From Gordonia humi (GTDB taxonomy: Bacteria; Actinomycetota; Actinomycetes; Mycobacteriales; Mycobacteriaceae), in assembly GCF_014197435.1 (NCBI RefSeq), contig NZ_JACIFP010000003.1:49537-113536 (forward strand): a stretch of 64,000 nt of DNA. The letters run 5' to 3'. The translations under genes and the position numbers were made by a program. The notes under the pieces are model-generated. The model was not told the origin of the DNA and did not search any database. It saw only the letters and a program-made list of their open reading frames with translations. The stretch's first letter is position 1. Each line of letters begins with the position of its first letter. This document shows positions 24,672-34,356 of the stretch, piece by piece.

Positions 24672-25654
24672 TTGCCGAACCTCAGCACTGTGCCGACCGC
24701 AGGCTGGAGATAGCGTTCGGGTGCATCGCGTTGGAACGTTGCGTGGGTGTGCAGTCCGCTGCAGTGCATCGGAATGATATGTGCCACTTCGCGTTCCTTC
24801 ATCCCGTCCAGTGTGAGATCCACGTTCGCGCGGGGAGTGGTCGGGAACCCGAGGTGGAACCCTCCCATCACTGCATGGACCGGTTTGGGGCCGCAGATCT
24901 CGCGTGCTCGATCGATCGTGTTGAGGACTCCTGCGTGCGCGCATCCGGTGAGGACGACGAGGCCCTTTCCTTTGACGTCGATGACGAGTCCTTGCTCGTC
25001 CACGACCTCGTCGAGGCCGTAGCTTCCGTCAGCGCGGACCTGGTAGAGCCCGGGAGTGTGCGGCGCCGAGGGTTCGACCGGGCCTTCGAACGGCACCGTC
25101 CGCGGAATGTATCCGGTTGTGTACATTCCGCAGCCCAGATCCAGTGCCCCGCCGCTCAACACCGGGCGTCCGCCGTGGCGTTCGACGTTGTCCAGTGTGA
25201 AGGTCTGGTTGTAGTAGGCCGATGTGCGGCCGTCGCCCATGACGGCGTAACGCGGAAGGAACGCATCCGTGTGAGTGGCGACAGGGATGGTTCGATCGAA
25301 TGCGTCGAGGAAGGAGTAGAGTCCGCCGTAGTGGTCGGGGTGGCCGTGGCTGATCACAACGTGTTCGATGCTGGTGGCGTCAACTCCCAGCACCCGAAGG
25401 TTGTGCATCAGAACGGATCCTGTGAGGCCGACATCGAACAGCGCGGTTGACGCATGGCGCCCCTGTCGTGCGGTGACCAGGAGACTGATTCCGTTTTCCG
25501 CCTGTGGTGGGATCCGTCGCTGATCGAAATGTTCGATGAGGCCGGCGCGTACACAGTGCCCGCCGTCACCGAAGTCCAGGTCGGGAAGAAGCATGTCGAC
25601 CCAGTTTTCGACGAGAACAGTGATCTCAACGCTGTCAGCTTGAAATGCGCTCAT
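24668..25654 (-). CDS. MBL-fold metallo-hydrolase
   Basis: 328 residues from ATG 25654. The metal-binding motif HGHPDHYGG is at about residue 100. Further ligands are suggested by LTGCAHAGVLNTI, VMGGFHLG and IIPMHCSGL, the pattern of the beta-lactamase-fold group annotated as related to the aminobenzene 5-phosphate synthase of methanopterin biosynthesis. That name is probably wrong here; a hydrolase opening a lactone, thioester or phosphate ester is more likely. The gene overlaps both neighbours by a few bases, so it belongs to the same operon as the cyclase-family enzyme and the CoA-transferase. No signal peptide. Confidence 0.87.
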   Translation of the reverse strand: MSAFQADSVEITVLVENWVDMLLPDLDFGDGGHCVRAGLIEHFDQRRIPPQAENGISLLVTARQGRHASTALFDVGLTGSVLMHNLRVLGVDATSIEHVVISHGHPDHYGGLYSFLDAFDRTIPVATHTDAFLPRYAVMGDGRTSAYYNQTFTLDNVERHGGRPVLSGGALDLGCGMYTTGYIPRTVPFEGPVEPSAPHTPGLYQVRADGSYGLDEVVDEQGLVIDVKGKGLVVLTGCAHAGVLNTIDRAREICGPKPVHAVMGGFHLGFPTTPRANVDLTLDGMKEREVAHIIPMHCSGLHTHATFQRDAPERYLQPAVGTVLRFGK

Positions 25655-26652
25655 TAGAAGACCGCCAGCGGGTTAATCGGTGAGCCTACCGCTCCTGTGA
25701 TCGGCAGAGGCGGGGCGGAGAAGAAGAAGTCATAGCGCCCCTCTTCCCGGCACGCGGCAGACAGTCCTTCGAGGTCGAAGATCTCGCCGATCGTCATCCC
25801 TGCATTGACCAGCAAGATCAAGTGCAGCGGCTGGAATACGCCTGGGATGTCGTTGGGTAGAACCTCCGCACCCCAGGTGTCTGTAGCGAGGGCTGCAATC
25901 TCGTTCGATGCGAACCAGTGAGCCGCCGAGACGCCGAGTCCCGGCGCCGGCCCGGAGTCGTACTGCCCCCACGAACCTGTGGATCGCACTTGCGCGATCT
26001 GACCCGTGCGAACGAGGACGATGTCGCCCGAACGAATCTCCACCCCCTGAGCCGAGGCGCACTCGGAGAGTTCGACGTCGTCGATCGCCTCGCCCGGCTC
26101 GAGCCACTCGACGCCACGATGACGCGGAATGTCCAGTAGGACACCGCGACCCACGACACCGTCCGCGATCTGATCGATGCTGTTGACCGTGGCGCCCGTG
26201 CTAGTCACACGGTCGAGGCCGTGGCCGTTGTACATCTTCCCCCGATAGAAGATGTGCGCCAGCGCATCCCACTGCGTTCCGCACTGCAGTGGCATGGATA
26301 CGGCGTCGTCCGTGTAACGCAGAAGGGCAATGTCGTCCTGAGCGCCCAGTGCGATGTCACCGCCATCTTGGAGCATTGAGTGCACGGGGTTGGTGCGGCC
26401 TCCGAACCCTCCGCTCTGTGGACCATCACTGTTGAAAGGAAGGCCGCAGGAAACGACCCTCCCGGTTTGGATCAGGGTGGCAGCGAACCTCAGCGCTTCC
26501 GGGGTGATGAGATTGAGGGTTCCGCGTTGGTCATCGTGTCCCCATCGCCCCCAGTTCCTATATCGCAGGCACAATTCGTCGACGAGTGCGATGGACTCCT
26601 CCTCTGTCGTGGGCAGTTGCTGCCCCTGTGCATCGTCCCGTAGTTCCGTCAT
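25654..26652 (-). CDS. Cyclase-family (kynurenine-formamidase-like) hydrolase
   Basis: 332 residues from ATG 26652 (GAAAGG upstream). The cyclase-domain metal site appears as QCGTQWDALAHIFYRGKMYN (about residues 123-142), the long-form variant in which the usual HxGTHxD histidines are Gln. Downstream parts GVLLDIPRHRGVEWL, GDIVLVRTGQIAQV and WFASNEIAALATDTWGAEVL are typical of the larger actinobacterial members. They are metal-dependent hydrolases or lyases acting on amides, lactones or cyclic diketones. It is the first gene of the minus-strand operon and probably does the entry reaction. Regulated perhaps from the long upstream gap or by the PucR/IclR pair. Confidence 0.88.
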   Translation of the reverse strand: MTELRDDAQGQQLPTTEEESIALVDELCLRYRNWGRWGHDDQRGTLNLITPEALRFAATLIQTGRVVSCGLPFNSDGPQSGGFGGRTNPVHSMLQDGGDIALGAQDDIALLRYTDDAVSMPLQCGTQWDALAHIFYRGKMYNGHGLDRVTSTGATVNSIDQIADGVVGRGVLLDIPRHRGVEWLEPGEAIDDVELSECASAQGVEIRSGDIVLVRTGQIAQVRSTGSWGQYDSGPAPGLGVSAAHWFASNEIAALATDTWGAEVLPNDIPGVFQPLHLILLVNAGMTIGEIFDLEGLSAACREEGRYDFFFSAPPLPITGAVGSPINPLAVF

Positions 26653-27380
26653 CTGACGACCTTTCTAAGTGGCGCTGAAGATTTGCTTCGTCGGTCGACG
26701 TGTCCTCGCCTTATGCAAGTTCCCGTGTGGCACGCCAGGGACCGAAGGCGACCACGGCGAAAGTGAATAGCCGATGAAGTCAAATCTGCCTTCTACAGTG
26801 CCGAACAACCGACGTGTGAGCCATGTCCACAAGAACACAAGTGATCTGTTGAGAATGTGGGGACGGACATACGGATGTTGAGAGGGCCTGATCTGCTGGC
26901 AGTGGTTGGGATGCCACCTCTTCTTGTGCGCAGGTATGCAGCGTGAGCAGGCCACAGCGCCTGCTCGTGAGCACTCGCCACTTTCGATGCGCGGGGTTCG
27001 CCAACGGCGGTCGAGCCCACCGGCGATGTGGATCGGGCTTGGCGCCACGTGCTCTCGGGCGTAGCAAAGCTGGCCGCGGAACATGGAATCGAATGGCTGT
27101 CAGCACAATCAAGATCGCTGGACAGTGTGGCTGCTGACATTGTTCCTGTCGGGTCGGCGGTGAGACTGTGGTCACACCAACGGCTCGCTGCTCTGGGCGC
27201 CCCGCTGTAGCGAATTGCTTGCCGCATCGCGCGGTGGCCGGCATCGAAGATGGAGGTTTCTGCGCAGTCAGGCTTCCGCTAGGGCCGTGTGTCGAGCTGA
27301 TGGACGACGCATTCAAGTGGGAGGAGTGAGGGCGCACGACGCCCTTCGTCTTCTCAACAACTCCTCAAGGAGGACTCTCG
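26653..27380. other. Divergent intergenic region with a possible gene remnant
   Basis: 728 bp between the divergent cyclase-family and MFS genes. The only gene-like trace is a plus-strand stretch at 27028-27210 reading WRHVLSGVAKLAAEHGIEWL and then AVRLWSHQRLAALGAPL. It resembles the tail of a large LuxR-type regulator, but no start or upstream part remains. Promoters for both flanking operons must lie here; I cannot place them. Confidence 0.4.
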
Positions 27381-28811
27381 ATGAACATGTTTCAGCAATT
27401 GGACAGTCCGCCGGGCTTGACCGGACGTCAACGAAGGCTTGCGTTCGTCTCGACCGGGGCGGTCTGCCTTGAGTTCCTCGACTACTTTCTTATAGGGCTA
27501 ATCCTCACGTTTCTTGTGGGCGACTGGGGGCTCAGCTTCGGCCAGTCGTCCGTGATCCTGTTGGCTTCCGGGATCGGCGCAATCGTCGGAGCCTTCTACT
27601 TCGGGCGCCTTGCAGACCGCATAGGCCGCCGGCCGGTGTTTGTGATCACCATCGCGGTGTTCTCGATCGCCACCGGGGCGTTGGCGCTGACCCCAGACAG
27701 TGCATCCGTCGGGTGGATCTATCTCGCGTTATTGCGAGTGGTGGTCGGTTTCGGTGCTGGCGGTTTGTACGTCGTTGATCTTCCTCTAGTGCAGGAGTTC
27801 ATGCCTGCGGCGAAGCGCGGTCGGGTCACCGGGCTTGTCACGTCGGCGATCCCTGTGGGATTCCTGCTCGGTTCGCTGCTCGTCTGGTTGCTATCTGACG
27901 CGATCGGCTGGCGCGGCATCCTGGCGATTGCCGCTGCATTTGGCGGAATTCTCTTCTTCATGCGTGTGTCGATTCCTGAATCGCCCCGCTATCTCGTCCG
28001 CGAGGGACGGCCCGAGGCAGCGCGCCGGTCAATAGCGTGGGCACTCGAAGTCCCTCTTGATGCCGTGTCGGCTGACCCGGGCGAGGTTCCGGTGGACAAC
28101 GCGACGAAGAAGGTTGGTCTTAAGAGTCTTCTCGCTTATCCGCGAAGCCTGTCAGTCTCGTCTCTCACAAACCTTGGCATGCAAACCGGATACTACGGAC
28201 TCTCCTTGTGGACGCCCACCCTCCTGGTCATGGTCCTGGGAATCTCACCTGCAGAGACAGGCATGTACATGGTCTTTGTGACTCTTGGAGCGCTCGCTGG
28301 CCGTTTCTGGTTCGCATTCCTCGCAGAGGCCATCGGTCGCCGACGTGCGGGAGCGCTCGCTGGTCTCGCGGCCGCCTCCTTCTTGGTCCTGGCCACGGTG
28401 TACGACCAGGCGTACCTGGGCGGTGTCTCTATCTTCTTCCTCCTGCTGATCATCACGTACTTCTTCGGTGAGGGCGGGTTCGCAGTAGTCGGTCCATACT
28501 CTGGGGAGGTGTGGCCTAGCGCACTCCGCACAACAGGAATGGGGTTTGCGTACGGATTCGGCGGAATCGGCAAGGTCATCGGCCCCCTGGGCTTGGGTCT
28601 GCTCCTCGGATCAAGCAACCTCGTCAAGCCGGAGGTGGAAGTTGCTGGTTTCGGCGCCGGGTTCATCTACTTCGCGGCGTGGTACCTGCTTTGCGCGTTG
28701 GTCTTCGTGTTCTTCGGCCTGGAGACCAGGGGTAAGAGTCTCGAGCAGCTCGACCAGGAACTTGAGGGACAACACAGGCGGTCAGGAAGCCGCTCACTCG
28801 AATCCGAATAG
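27381..28811 (+). CDS. MFS transporter (aromatic/organic acid symporter type)
   Basis: 476 residues from ATG 27381 with AAGGAGG. Twelve hydrophobic spans. The MFS loop 2-3 signature FGRLADRIGRRPVFVI is at about residue 75 and its counterpart in the second half is RFWFAFLAEAIGRRRAGAL. PESPRYLVREGRPEAAR follows TM6, as in the sugar-porter-like and AAHS acid:proton symporters. FLDYFLIGLIL in TM1 carries the Asp typical of the acid transporters. It is divergent from the hydrolase/CoA-transferase operon and would import its substrate. Confidence 0.9.
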   Translation: MNMFQQLDSPPGLTGRQRRLAFVSTGAVCLEFLDYFLIGLILTFLVGDWGLSFGQSSVILLASGIGAIVGAFYFGRLADRIGRRPVFVITIAVFSIATGALALTPDSASVGWIYLALLRVVVGFGAGGLYVVDLPLVQEFMPAAKRGRVTGLVTSAIPVGFLLGSLLVWLLSDAIGWRGILAIAAAFGGILFFMRVSIPESPRYLVREGRPEAARRSIAWALEVPLDAVSADPGEVPVDNATKKVGLKSLLAYPRSLSVSSLTNLGMQTGYYGLSLWTPTLLVMVLGISPAETGMYMVFVTLGALAGRFWFAFLAEAIGRRRAGALAGLAAASFLVLATVYDQAYLGGVSIFFLLLIITYFFGEGGFAVVGPYSGEVWPSALRTTGMGFAYGFGGIGKVIGPLGLGLLLGSSNLVKPEVEVAGFGAGFIYFAAWYLLCALVFVFFGLETRGKSLEQLDQELEGQHRRSGSRSLESE

Positions 28812-29622
28812 CCCGTCTCGTAGGGCGAGAGTTTGCCCCATAGGTCCCATCTCGGGTGTCGGGACCTCGATGGCCGTTCTGACTTCCCACTCATGGTGTG
28901 GGCGAACGTGATCGGTAGCGCACCTCGTCAGGGCACCAGCAGGCCCGCGTTGGAGATGGCTCCTACAGTCGTTTGATCATTGGGTATCCCGCGCTCACGT
29001 GACCAAAGCGCCGGACTTGCGGCTTCTGGCTCCCGAGTTTCTCCGCGCAGACCCCGGCGGTCGCCTATCGGCCCTGAGGGCAGGCGACCCGGCATTCGCG
29101 ACGGTGCAAGCAGATGTCGGCCTTGCCCGGCCACCGGGCCTCGCCGCGGCGCCGCACCGCACGTGTTGAGGCTGGGGGAGCAGCGAGATCTCTTTTGGCA
29201 TTTGATGCCAGTGGTCGTGCTAGAAGACCAGCTTTCCGGATCTGAGCGTTCCGCACCCGGCAGAAGTGAGCCACTGTCTCATCAGAGTATTGCAAATGAG
29301 ACGATGTCTCAGTATCGTGACTGACGCGACAGGGAGCACGGTCACGCAGGGGATCAGTTGTGGCACCCGTCATGGTGGTGGCGTCGTTCTAAGGCTGATT
29401 AGTGGCCCTAACAGCGATTTCGTTGTCGACATGTGATGGCTCCCCAGGGCGCTGATGGCAGCCGGTTGCCGACTGCCGAGCATTACCCCGTCCGGGGCGG
29501 CAACAGCGGCGGCGACCGTCAGGCATCAAGGCCGTTACCGGGTGAGAGATCCCGTGGGGCGGTCAGAACACGGTGGCGTGCCCCCTTTGCGCGCGCAACA
29601 CTCAAAACGAGAGGAAGTAGCC
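28812..29622. other. Intergenic region between two MFS genes
   Basis: 811 bp without a convincing gene. The most notable content is an operator-like cluster of TGTCTCAT/TGAGAC motifs at 29275-29311. The rest (28812-29270) shows no conserved frame, repeat or strong hairpin that I can see. Confidence 0.5.
29275..29311. promoter_or_regulatory. Palindromic operator-like cluster upstream of the second MFS gene
   Basis: A perfect palindrome TGAGACGATGTCTCA (29297-29311) preceded by a half-site TGTCTCAT (29275-29282), which pairs inverted with ATGAGAC. Two overlapping inverted repeats of one 6-base motif, about 310 bases upstream of the MFS start, suit a dimeric repressor such as IclR, TetR or GntR type. 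Confidence 0.55.
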
Positions 29623-31065
29623 ATGTCGACGCTGTCTCACCGCGCGCTCGATGTACTTGATAGGGCTCCATTGACGCGGCGGTATTGGAACCTTGCCGCC
29701 CTAGTCGGAGTTACCTCTGCTGTCGAGTTCTTCGACTTCTATGTCATCGGCTTCATCGGGTCCGTGATCGGAGAGGAGTGGGGCCTCAACTTCGGCCAGG
29801 TGGCGATGATCTACTTCGCTGCCGGTGTCGGCGCAATCGCCGGGAGTTTCGTGGGTGGATGGTCGGGCCATCGCTACGGCCGGAAGTACCCGTTCATTGC
29901 TGGTGTCGCCATTACAGGCTTCTTCTCGGGTGCGACAGCGTTCGCGCCCGAAGGTGCCGTCGTGTTCGTCATGCTCACTCGGTTCATGGTCGGCGCCGGC
30001 TCAGCGATGATGCTGACTCTCTGCCTGACGCTCATGGTGGAGTTCACGCCTTCGCGGCACAGGACCTACCTGGTTCCGCTCACCACTACAGGGTTGATAC
30101 CGGTGGGCACCATGGCAGCGTCGGCGCTCTCCGCGGCTCTTCTCCCGAGCTGGGGCTGGCGGGGACTGGCGGCACTGGGATTCGCGGCACTGATCTTGGT
30201 TGTCTGGGCGTTGTTCGCAATGCCAGAGTCTCCGCGGTGGTTGGTGGCTCGGGGAGAGTACGAGAAGGCGCGAACAGTGGTGTCCAAGTTCACTGGCCAG
30301 CCTGTGCATTCCATCCAGCTCGATGAGGCCCCTGATGTTTCGCTGGGACCGCAGGCTCGAACGCCGGCTGAATCTGGCTACCGCGCGTTGTTCCGCGATC
30401 GCCGGAACGTGACCTTCACGATCCTGGCATGGTTGTGTGCTGCAACGACGATCTACGGTGTCAATCTGTGGGGCCCGACTTTCCTGCGGTATGCCCTCGA
30501 CATTTCGCCGGCGAAGGCGGCGGAATTCTTCATCTACATCAGCCTGGGCGCGTTGGTCGGTCGAGTCTTGTTTTCGGTGCTTCCCCAGTGGATTGGGCGT
30601 CGCGCTACGGGCATCCTCACCGGTGTCGGTGGCGGTGTCCTGCTCATCATCGCGGGCTTCGCCGGCGGGTCCGCCCAGGGCGGAGCCATTGCGCTCGTGT
30701 TGGCACTCGCGGTCGCTGCAATGTTCGCAGACGGAGGATTCGCGAACCTGGCGCCGGCTTCCGCTGAGATTTACCCGACTCATCTCCGCAGCCAGGCGAT
30801 GGGGCTCGGGGAGGTCGCCAACGGGATCGGCAAGCTCATCGGGCCGGTGGGCCTGGCCCTCATCGCTGGCACCGGAAATATGGTCAAGCCCGAAGCTACC
30901 CGTGACGCATTGACGCCGGGCTTCGTCTTCCTCGGCATCTTCAGCCTCCTTTGTGCCGTTGGCTTCCTGTTCCTTCGCGAAACTCGCGGAAAGCTCGAGG
31001 ACGTCGTCTCCTCAGGGCAAGCCAACGAGACCGCTGATGACGCAGAGAGTGTCCAGGTCCGCTAG
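29623..31065 (+). CDS. MFS transporter (second, organic-acid type)
   Basis: 480 residues from ATG 29623 (GAGGAAG upstream); longer upstream starts add only unrelated sequence. Signature features: EFFDFYVIGFIG in TM1, GGWSGHRYGRKYPFIAGVA in loop 2-3, MPESPRWLVARGEYEKAR after TM6, and VLFSVLPQWIGRRATGIL in the second half. It is related to, but clearly different from, the carrier at 27381. The downstream hydrolase, alcohol dehydrogenase and aldehyde dehydrogenase run the same way, suggesting uptake of their substrate. Confidence 0.9.
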   Translation: MSTLSHRALDVLDRAPLTRRYWNLAALVGVTSAVEFFDFYVIGFIGSVIGEEWGLNFGQVAMIYFAAGVGAIAGSFVGGWSGHRYGRKYPFIAGVAITGFFSGATAFAPEGAVVFVMLTRFMVGAGSAMMLTLCLTLMVEFTPSRHRTYLVPLTTTGLIPVGTMAASALSAALLPSWGWRGLAALGFAALILVVWALFAMPESPRWLVARGEYEKARTVVSKFTGQPVHSIQLDEAPDVSLGPQARTPAESGYRALFRDRRNVTFTILAWLCAATTIYGVNLWGPTFLRYALDISPAKAAEFFIYISLGALVGRVLFSVLPQWIGRRATGILTGVGGGVLLIIAGFAGGSAQGGAIALVLALAVAAMFADGGFANLAPASAEIYPTHLRSQAMGLGEVANGIGKLIGPVGLALIAGTGNMVKPEATRDALTPGFVFLGIFSLLCAVGFLFLRETRGKLEDVVSSGQANETADDAESVQVR

Positions 31066-31192
31066 CGCGCCTGCCTGGTCGATGGTGGCTGCGTGAAGTG
31101 CGCACCTGGTTTCTTGATCGGGCCTTCGCTCGAGCTGGCGAGTTTCGCGATTCGCCTGCGCCCAATCGTCAAATGAAAGAGATACAGCAACG

Positions 31193-32908
31193 ATGAGTAC
31201 TGACATGACAATCGACTGGGACGTCGAGGTCCCGATGCGCGACGGTTTGGTCCTGCGAGCGGATGTGTTCCGCCCGCAGGAGTCCGGCAACTACCCGGTC
31301 ATCCTTGCCATGGGGCCCTACGGGAAGGGTTTGCACTTCGAAGAAGGCTTCCCTTCGTACTGGCGTGACATGGTCGAAGCGTTCCCCGAGATTGCGGAAA
31401 ATACGTCCAACCGCTACCAGAACTGGGAGTTGGTCGACCCTGAGAAGTGGGTTCCGGACGGCTACGTGTGCGTCCGGGTGGATTCACGAGGAGCGGGTCG
31501 GTCCCCAGGGTTCCTTGACCCCCAGTCGCAGATCGAGGCGAGGGACTTCTACGACTGCATCGAGTGGGCGGGTGTCCAGCCGTGGAGTAATGGGAAGGTG
31601 GGGCTGCTCGGGATCTCCTACTACGCGGTGAATCAGTGGCATGTAGCGGCTCTGCGGCCGCCGCATCTTGCCGCGATCTGTGTCTGGGAAGGCTTTGCCG
31701 ACTACTATCGCGACAAGGTGCGGCACGGCGGCATCATGAACGACTTCCTCGACGGATGGTTCAACAAGCAGGTGGTCCGCGTTCAGCACGGCGTTGGTGG
31801 GCGCGGCTTCATCGACCCCAATACGGGTTATCCGGTTGCGGGCGACGATCAGCTGTCGGAACAGGAACTCAGGGAGAACCGGGGTGATCCGGCTGGGAAC
31901 GTCAAGGCCCGGCAGCTCGATGGCGCGTACTACGCTGAACGGACCCCTGATCTCTCTCGCATCGAAGTCCCACTGTTCTCTGCAGGCAACTGGGGTGGAA
32001 TGGGACTGCACACGCGAGGGAACGTCGAAGGATTCGTCGCAGCGGGCTCAACACAGAAGTGGCTCGAAATGCATGGGGACACACACTTTTCGCCCTTCTA
32101 CACCGATCGTGGTATCGCACTGCAAAAACAATTCTTCGGCACCTTCCTCAAGAAGGAGGACAACGGCTGGCTCGATCGCCCCGCTGTCGAGGTGCTCGTA
32201 CGGCACCCAGGCGAGAAGTTCACGTCCCGGTTCGAGGACGCCTGGCCGCTGCCCGGAACCGTGTGGACGAAGTTCTATCTCGACCCACACGAAAATGCCC
32301 TGACGAACGAACCGAAGTCCGCAGAACCCGTCGCATACCACGCCATGGGCGAGGGCGTCCGGTTCTCACTGCCCGTCGCCGACCACGCCCGCGAGTTCAC
32401 CGGTCATGCCGCGCTGCATCTGAGCCTGTCATCGTCGACGGTGGACGCAGATGTGTTCGTCGTATTGCAGCTGTTCGACCCACAGGGTGAAGAGGTGACG
32501 TTCATCGGGTCGAATGATCCCAAGGTTCCGGTGGGTCTGGGCTGGCTGCGAGCATCTCATCGGGCACTCGACCCGGACCGCAGTACCCCCTACCGCCCCT
32601 ACCACACACATAAGGATCCGCAGCCGCTGGAGCCGGGTGTGCCAGTTACGCTCGATATCGAGATCTGGCCGACGAGTATCGTGATTCCGTCCGGATACCG
32701 ACTGGACCTCGTCGTACTCGGACGCGACTACAAGAACTCCGAGATCGAAATCGCAGACGCGATGTATACGACCCAAGGTGTCGGCCCCTTCACCCACACC
32801 GACCCGGCCGACCGCCCGGCCGAAGTGTTCGACACCGTCAATCACCTTCACTTCGATCCCGCCGACCCTCCGTACCTGCTGCTTCCCGAGATCAAAGCCG
32901 CCAACTGA
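31193..32908 (+). CDS. CocE/NonD-family alpha/beta hydrolase
   Basis: 571 residues from ATG 31193. The S15/CocE domain starts at VEVPMRDGLVLRADVFRPQ. The oxyanion Tyr region is MGPYGKG, the nucleophile lies in GLLGISYYAVNQW (Ser in GISY, about residue 145), and the catalytic His is in MHGDTHFSPF (about 287). A C-terminal jelly-roll domain (about 370-560: ALHLSLSSSTVDADVFVVLQ) is complete. The family hydrolyses esters and amides such as cocaine, beta-lactam side chains or polyester fragments. No signal peptide, so it acts inside the cell. It sits between the MFS carrier and the alcohol/aldehyde dehydrogenases, consistent with releasing a hydroxy-acid that they oxidise. Confidence 0.92.
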   Translation: MSTDMTIDWDVEVPMRDGLVLRADVFRPQESGNYPVILAMGPYGKGLHFEEGFPSYWRDMVEAFPEIAENTSNRYQNWELVDPEKWVPDGYVCVRVDSRGAGRSPGFLDPQSQIEARDFYDCIEWAGVQPWSNGKVGLLGISYYAVNQWHVAALRPPHLAAICVWEGFADYYRDKVRHGGIMNDFLDGWFNKQVVRVQHGVGGRGFIDPNTGYPVAGDDQLSEQELRENRGDPAGNVKARQLDGAYYAERTPDLSRIEVPLFSAGNWGGMGLHTRGNVEGFVAAGSTQKWLEMHGDTHFSPFYTDRGIALQKQFFGTFLKKEDNGWLDRPAVEVLVRHPGEKFTSRFEDAWPLPGTVWTKFYLDPHENALTNEPKSAEPVAYHAMGEGVRFSLPVADHAREFTGHAALHLSLSSSTVDADVFVVLQLFDPQGEEVTFIGSNDPKVPVGLGWLRASHRALDPDRSTPYRPYHTHKDPQPLEPGVPVTLDIEIWPTSIVIPSGYRLDLVVLGRDYKNSEIEIADAMYTTQGVGPFTHTDPADRPAEVFDTVNHLHFDPADPPYLLLPEIKAAN

Positions 32909-32976
32909 CCATTCACAAGACGGATCCGTGACCCGCCTGCCGCAGTGAGAAGCCGGCCGAGTCCTGTCGCGTAGTC

Positions 32977-33024
32977 GTCCCGGCGTTCTCATCCCCGCGC
33001 CCACCCGAATGAGCACGCCGGGAC
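32977..33024. terminator. Imperfect hairpin between hydrolase and alcohol dehydrogenase genes
   Basis: GTCCCGGCGTTCTCAT (32977-32992) pairs with 33009-33024 with one mismatch and a 16-base loop. It could end the 31193 transcript or act as a regulator site for the dehydrogenase pair. Confidence 0.55.
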
Positions 33025-33156
33025 GTGGTCCCACCGCCTTCCCACCGCACCACAACCGGTACTCGTCCGCGGCGCCTTCGATCCCTCCAGATGTATGTCT
33101 CGGCCTGGCTCCCGGCCGGTCACCGGCCTCTCTACGAAAGACACCGAAGGAATCTG

Positions 33157-34281
33157 ATGAGTATCAAGACCCGTGCCGCCGTTTTGGAGAGAATCGGCGA
33201 TCCATCTCCCTGGACGAAGAGTCGCCCAATATCGGTCGACCACATCGACCTCGACTCTCCACAGCCCGGCGAGGCGCTGGTACGGCTGGAGGCAGCAGGT
33301 GTCTGTCATTCCGATCTGTCACGAGTTAACGGGTCGCGAGAATGCTCTGTTCCCATGGTCCTCGGTCACGAAGCGTGCGGCGTGATCGAAGAACTAGGCT
33401 CCGCTGTCGACGGCTATCAGATCGGCGATCGCGTCGCCCTCATCTTTCTCCCTCGATGTGGAGACTGCAGGGCATGCCAGGCGCCACACTTCGAGCCATG
33501 CGAACACGGCACGGCTGCAAACGCTGCGGGTAGCCTGCTCGGCGGCGGTCGGCGACTGCACCGTGCTGGCACCGATGTCCACCACCAGAACGGCGTCTCA
33601 GGCTTTGCAACCCATGCCGTCGTTCACACCTCTTCGCTCGTTGTCATACCTCAGGATGTGCCGGCCCCGGTGGGTGCACTCCTGGGCTGCGCTGTACTCA
33701 CCGGTGGTGGCGCAGTTTTGAACGCCGGTCGCATGGCCATCAACGAGCGAATTGCAGTGGTTGGAGTCGGTGGGGTCGGGCTAGCTGCGATGTTGGTGGC
33801 GCAGGCCGTCGGCCCCGCGGAAATGCTCGCAGTCGATATGTTGACCTCCAAACTGGACCTTGCCCCCGCGTACGGGGCGACGCTGGTCGCCACCCCCGCA
33901 GAGATTGCCGAGCATGAACGCCAGTACGACCTGGTCATCGAATGCGTCGGCAGCACCCGTGCTCTCGAGACTGCCATCAAGTTGACTCGCCCAGGCGGGC
34001 GAACGGTCACCGTGGGGCTTCCCAGCCCTACGACCCGGATGGAAATTTCGCCGCTCTCACTAGTCGTTGACACCCGGTCACTCATCGGTTCTTACATGGG
34101 TTCGGGAGATCCGACCGAAGACATTCAGCGATACGCCCAGATGTACCTGGACGGTCGACTGCCCATTGATCGACTAATCAGTGCCCACATCAAGCTTTCC
34201 CAAATCAACGAGGCGATGGACGCACTCGAAGCGGGCGACGCGCTACGTCAAGTCATCGACCTCGCTGCTGAACACGTGTGA
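33157..34281 (+). CDS. Zinc-dependent alcohol dehydrogenase (class III-like)
   Basis: 374 residues from ATG 33157 with GAAGGAA. Catalytic zinc ligands are in AGVCHSD and GHEACGVIEE. The structural zinc lobe is CGDCRACQAPHFEPCEHG, and the NAD(P)-binding motif is VVGVGGVGLAAMLVAQAVG (about residue 202) with Asp in LAVDMLTSKLDLA, which favours NAD. The HGTAANAAGSLLGGGRRL segment fits the aryl/alkyl alcohol dehydrogenase subgroup. With the semialdehyde dehydrogenase 75 bases downstream it makes a two-step alcohol to acid unit, for example 4-hydroxybutyrate to succinate; that substrate is inference. Confidence 0.92.
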   Translation: MSIKTRAAVLERIGDPSPWTKSRPISVDHIDLDSPQPGEALVRLEAAGVCHSDLSRVNGSRECSVPMVLGHEACGVIEELGSAVDGYQIGDRVALIFLPRCGDCRACQAPHFEPCEHGTAANAAGSLLGGGRRLHRAGTDVHHQNGVSGFATHAVVHTSSLVVIPQDVPAPVGALLGCAVLTGGGAVLNAGRMAINERIAVVGVGGVGLAAMLVAQAVGPAEMLAVDMLTSKLDLAPAYGATLVATPAEIAEHERQYDLVIECVGSTRALETAIKLTRPGGRTVTVGLPSPTTRMEISPLSLVVDTRSLIGSYMGSGDPTEDIQRYAQMYLDGRLPIDRLISAHIKLSQINEAMDALEAGDALRQVIDLAAEHV

Positions 34282-34356
34282 TGGCCCCTTCATCGTTCTG
34301 GGCTGTCCGCCAGTTCAACAGTCACTACTGATCGACTACTCCGGAAAGACAGGATC

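Noticed and set aside
26780..27337. Minus-strand open frames in the gap before the first MFS gene
   Set aside because: Pro/Arg/Ser-rich without any motif and no ribosome site; only a weak plus-strand relic was kept.
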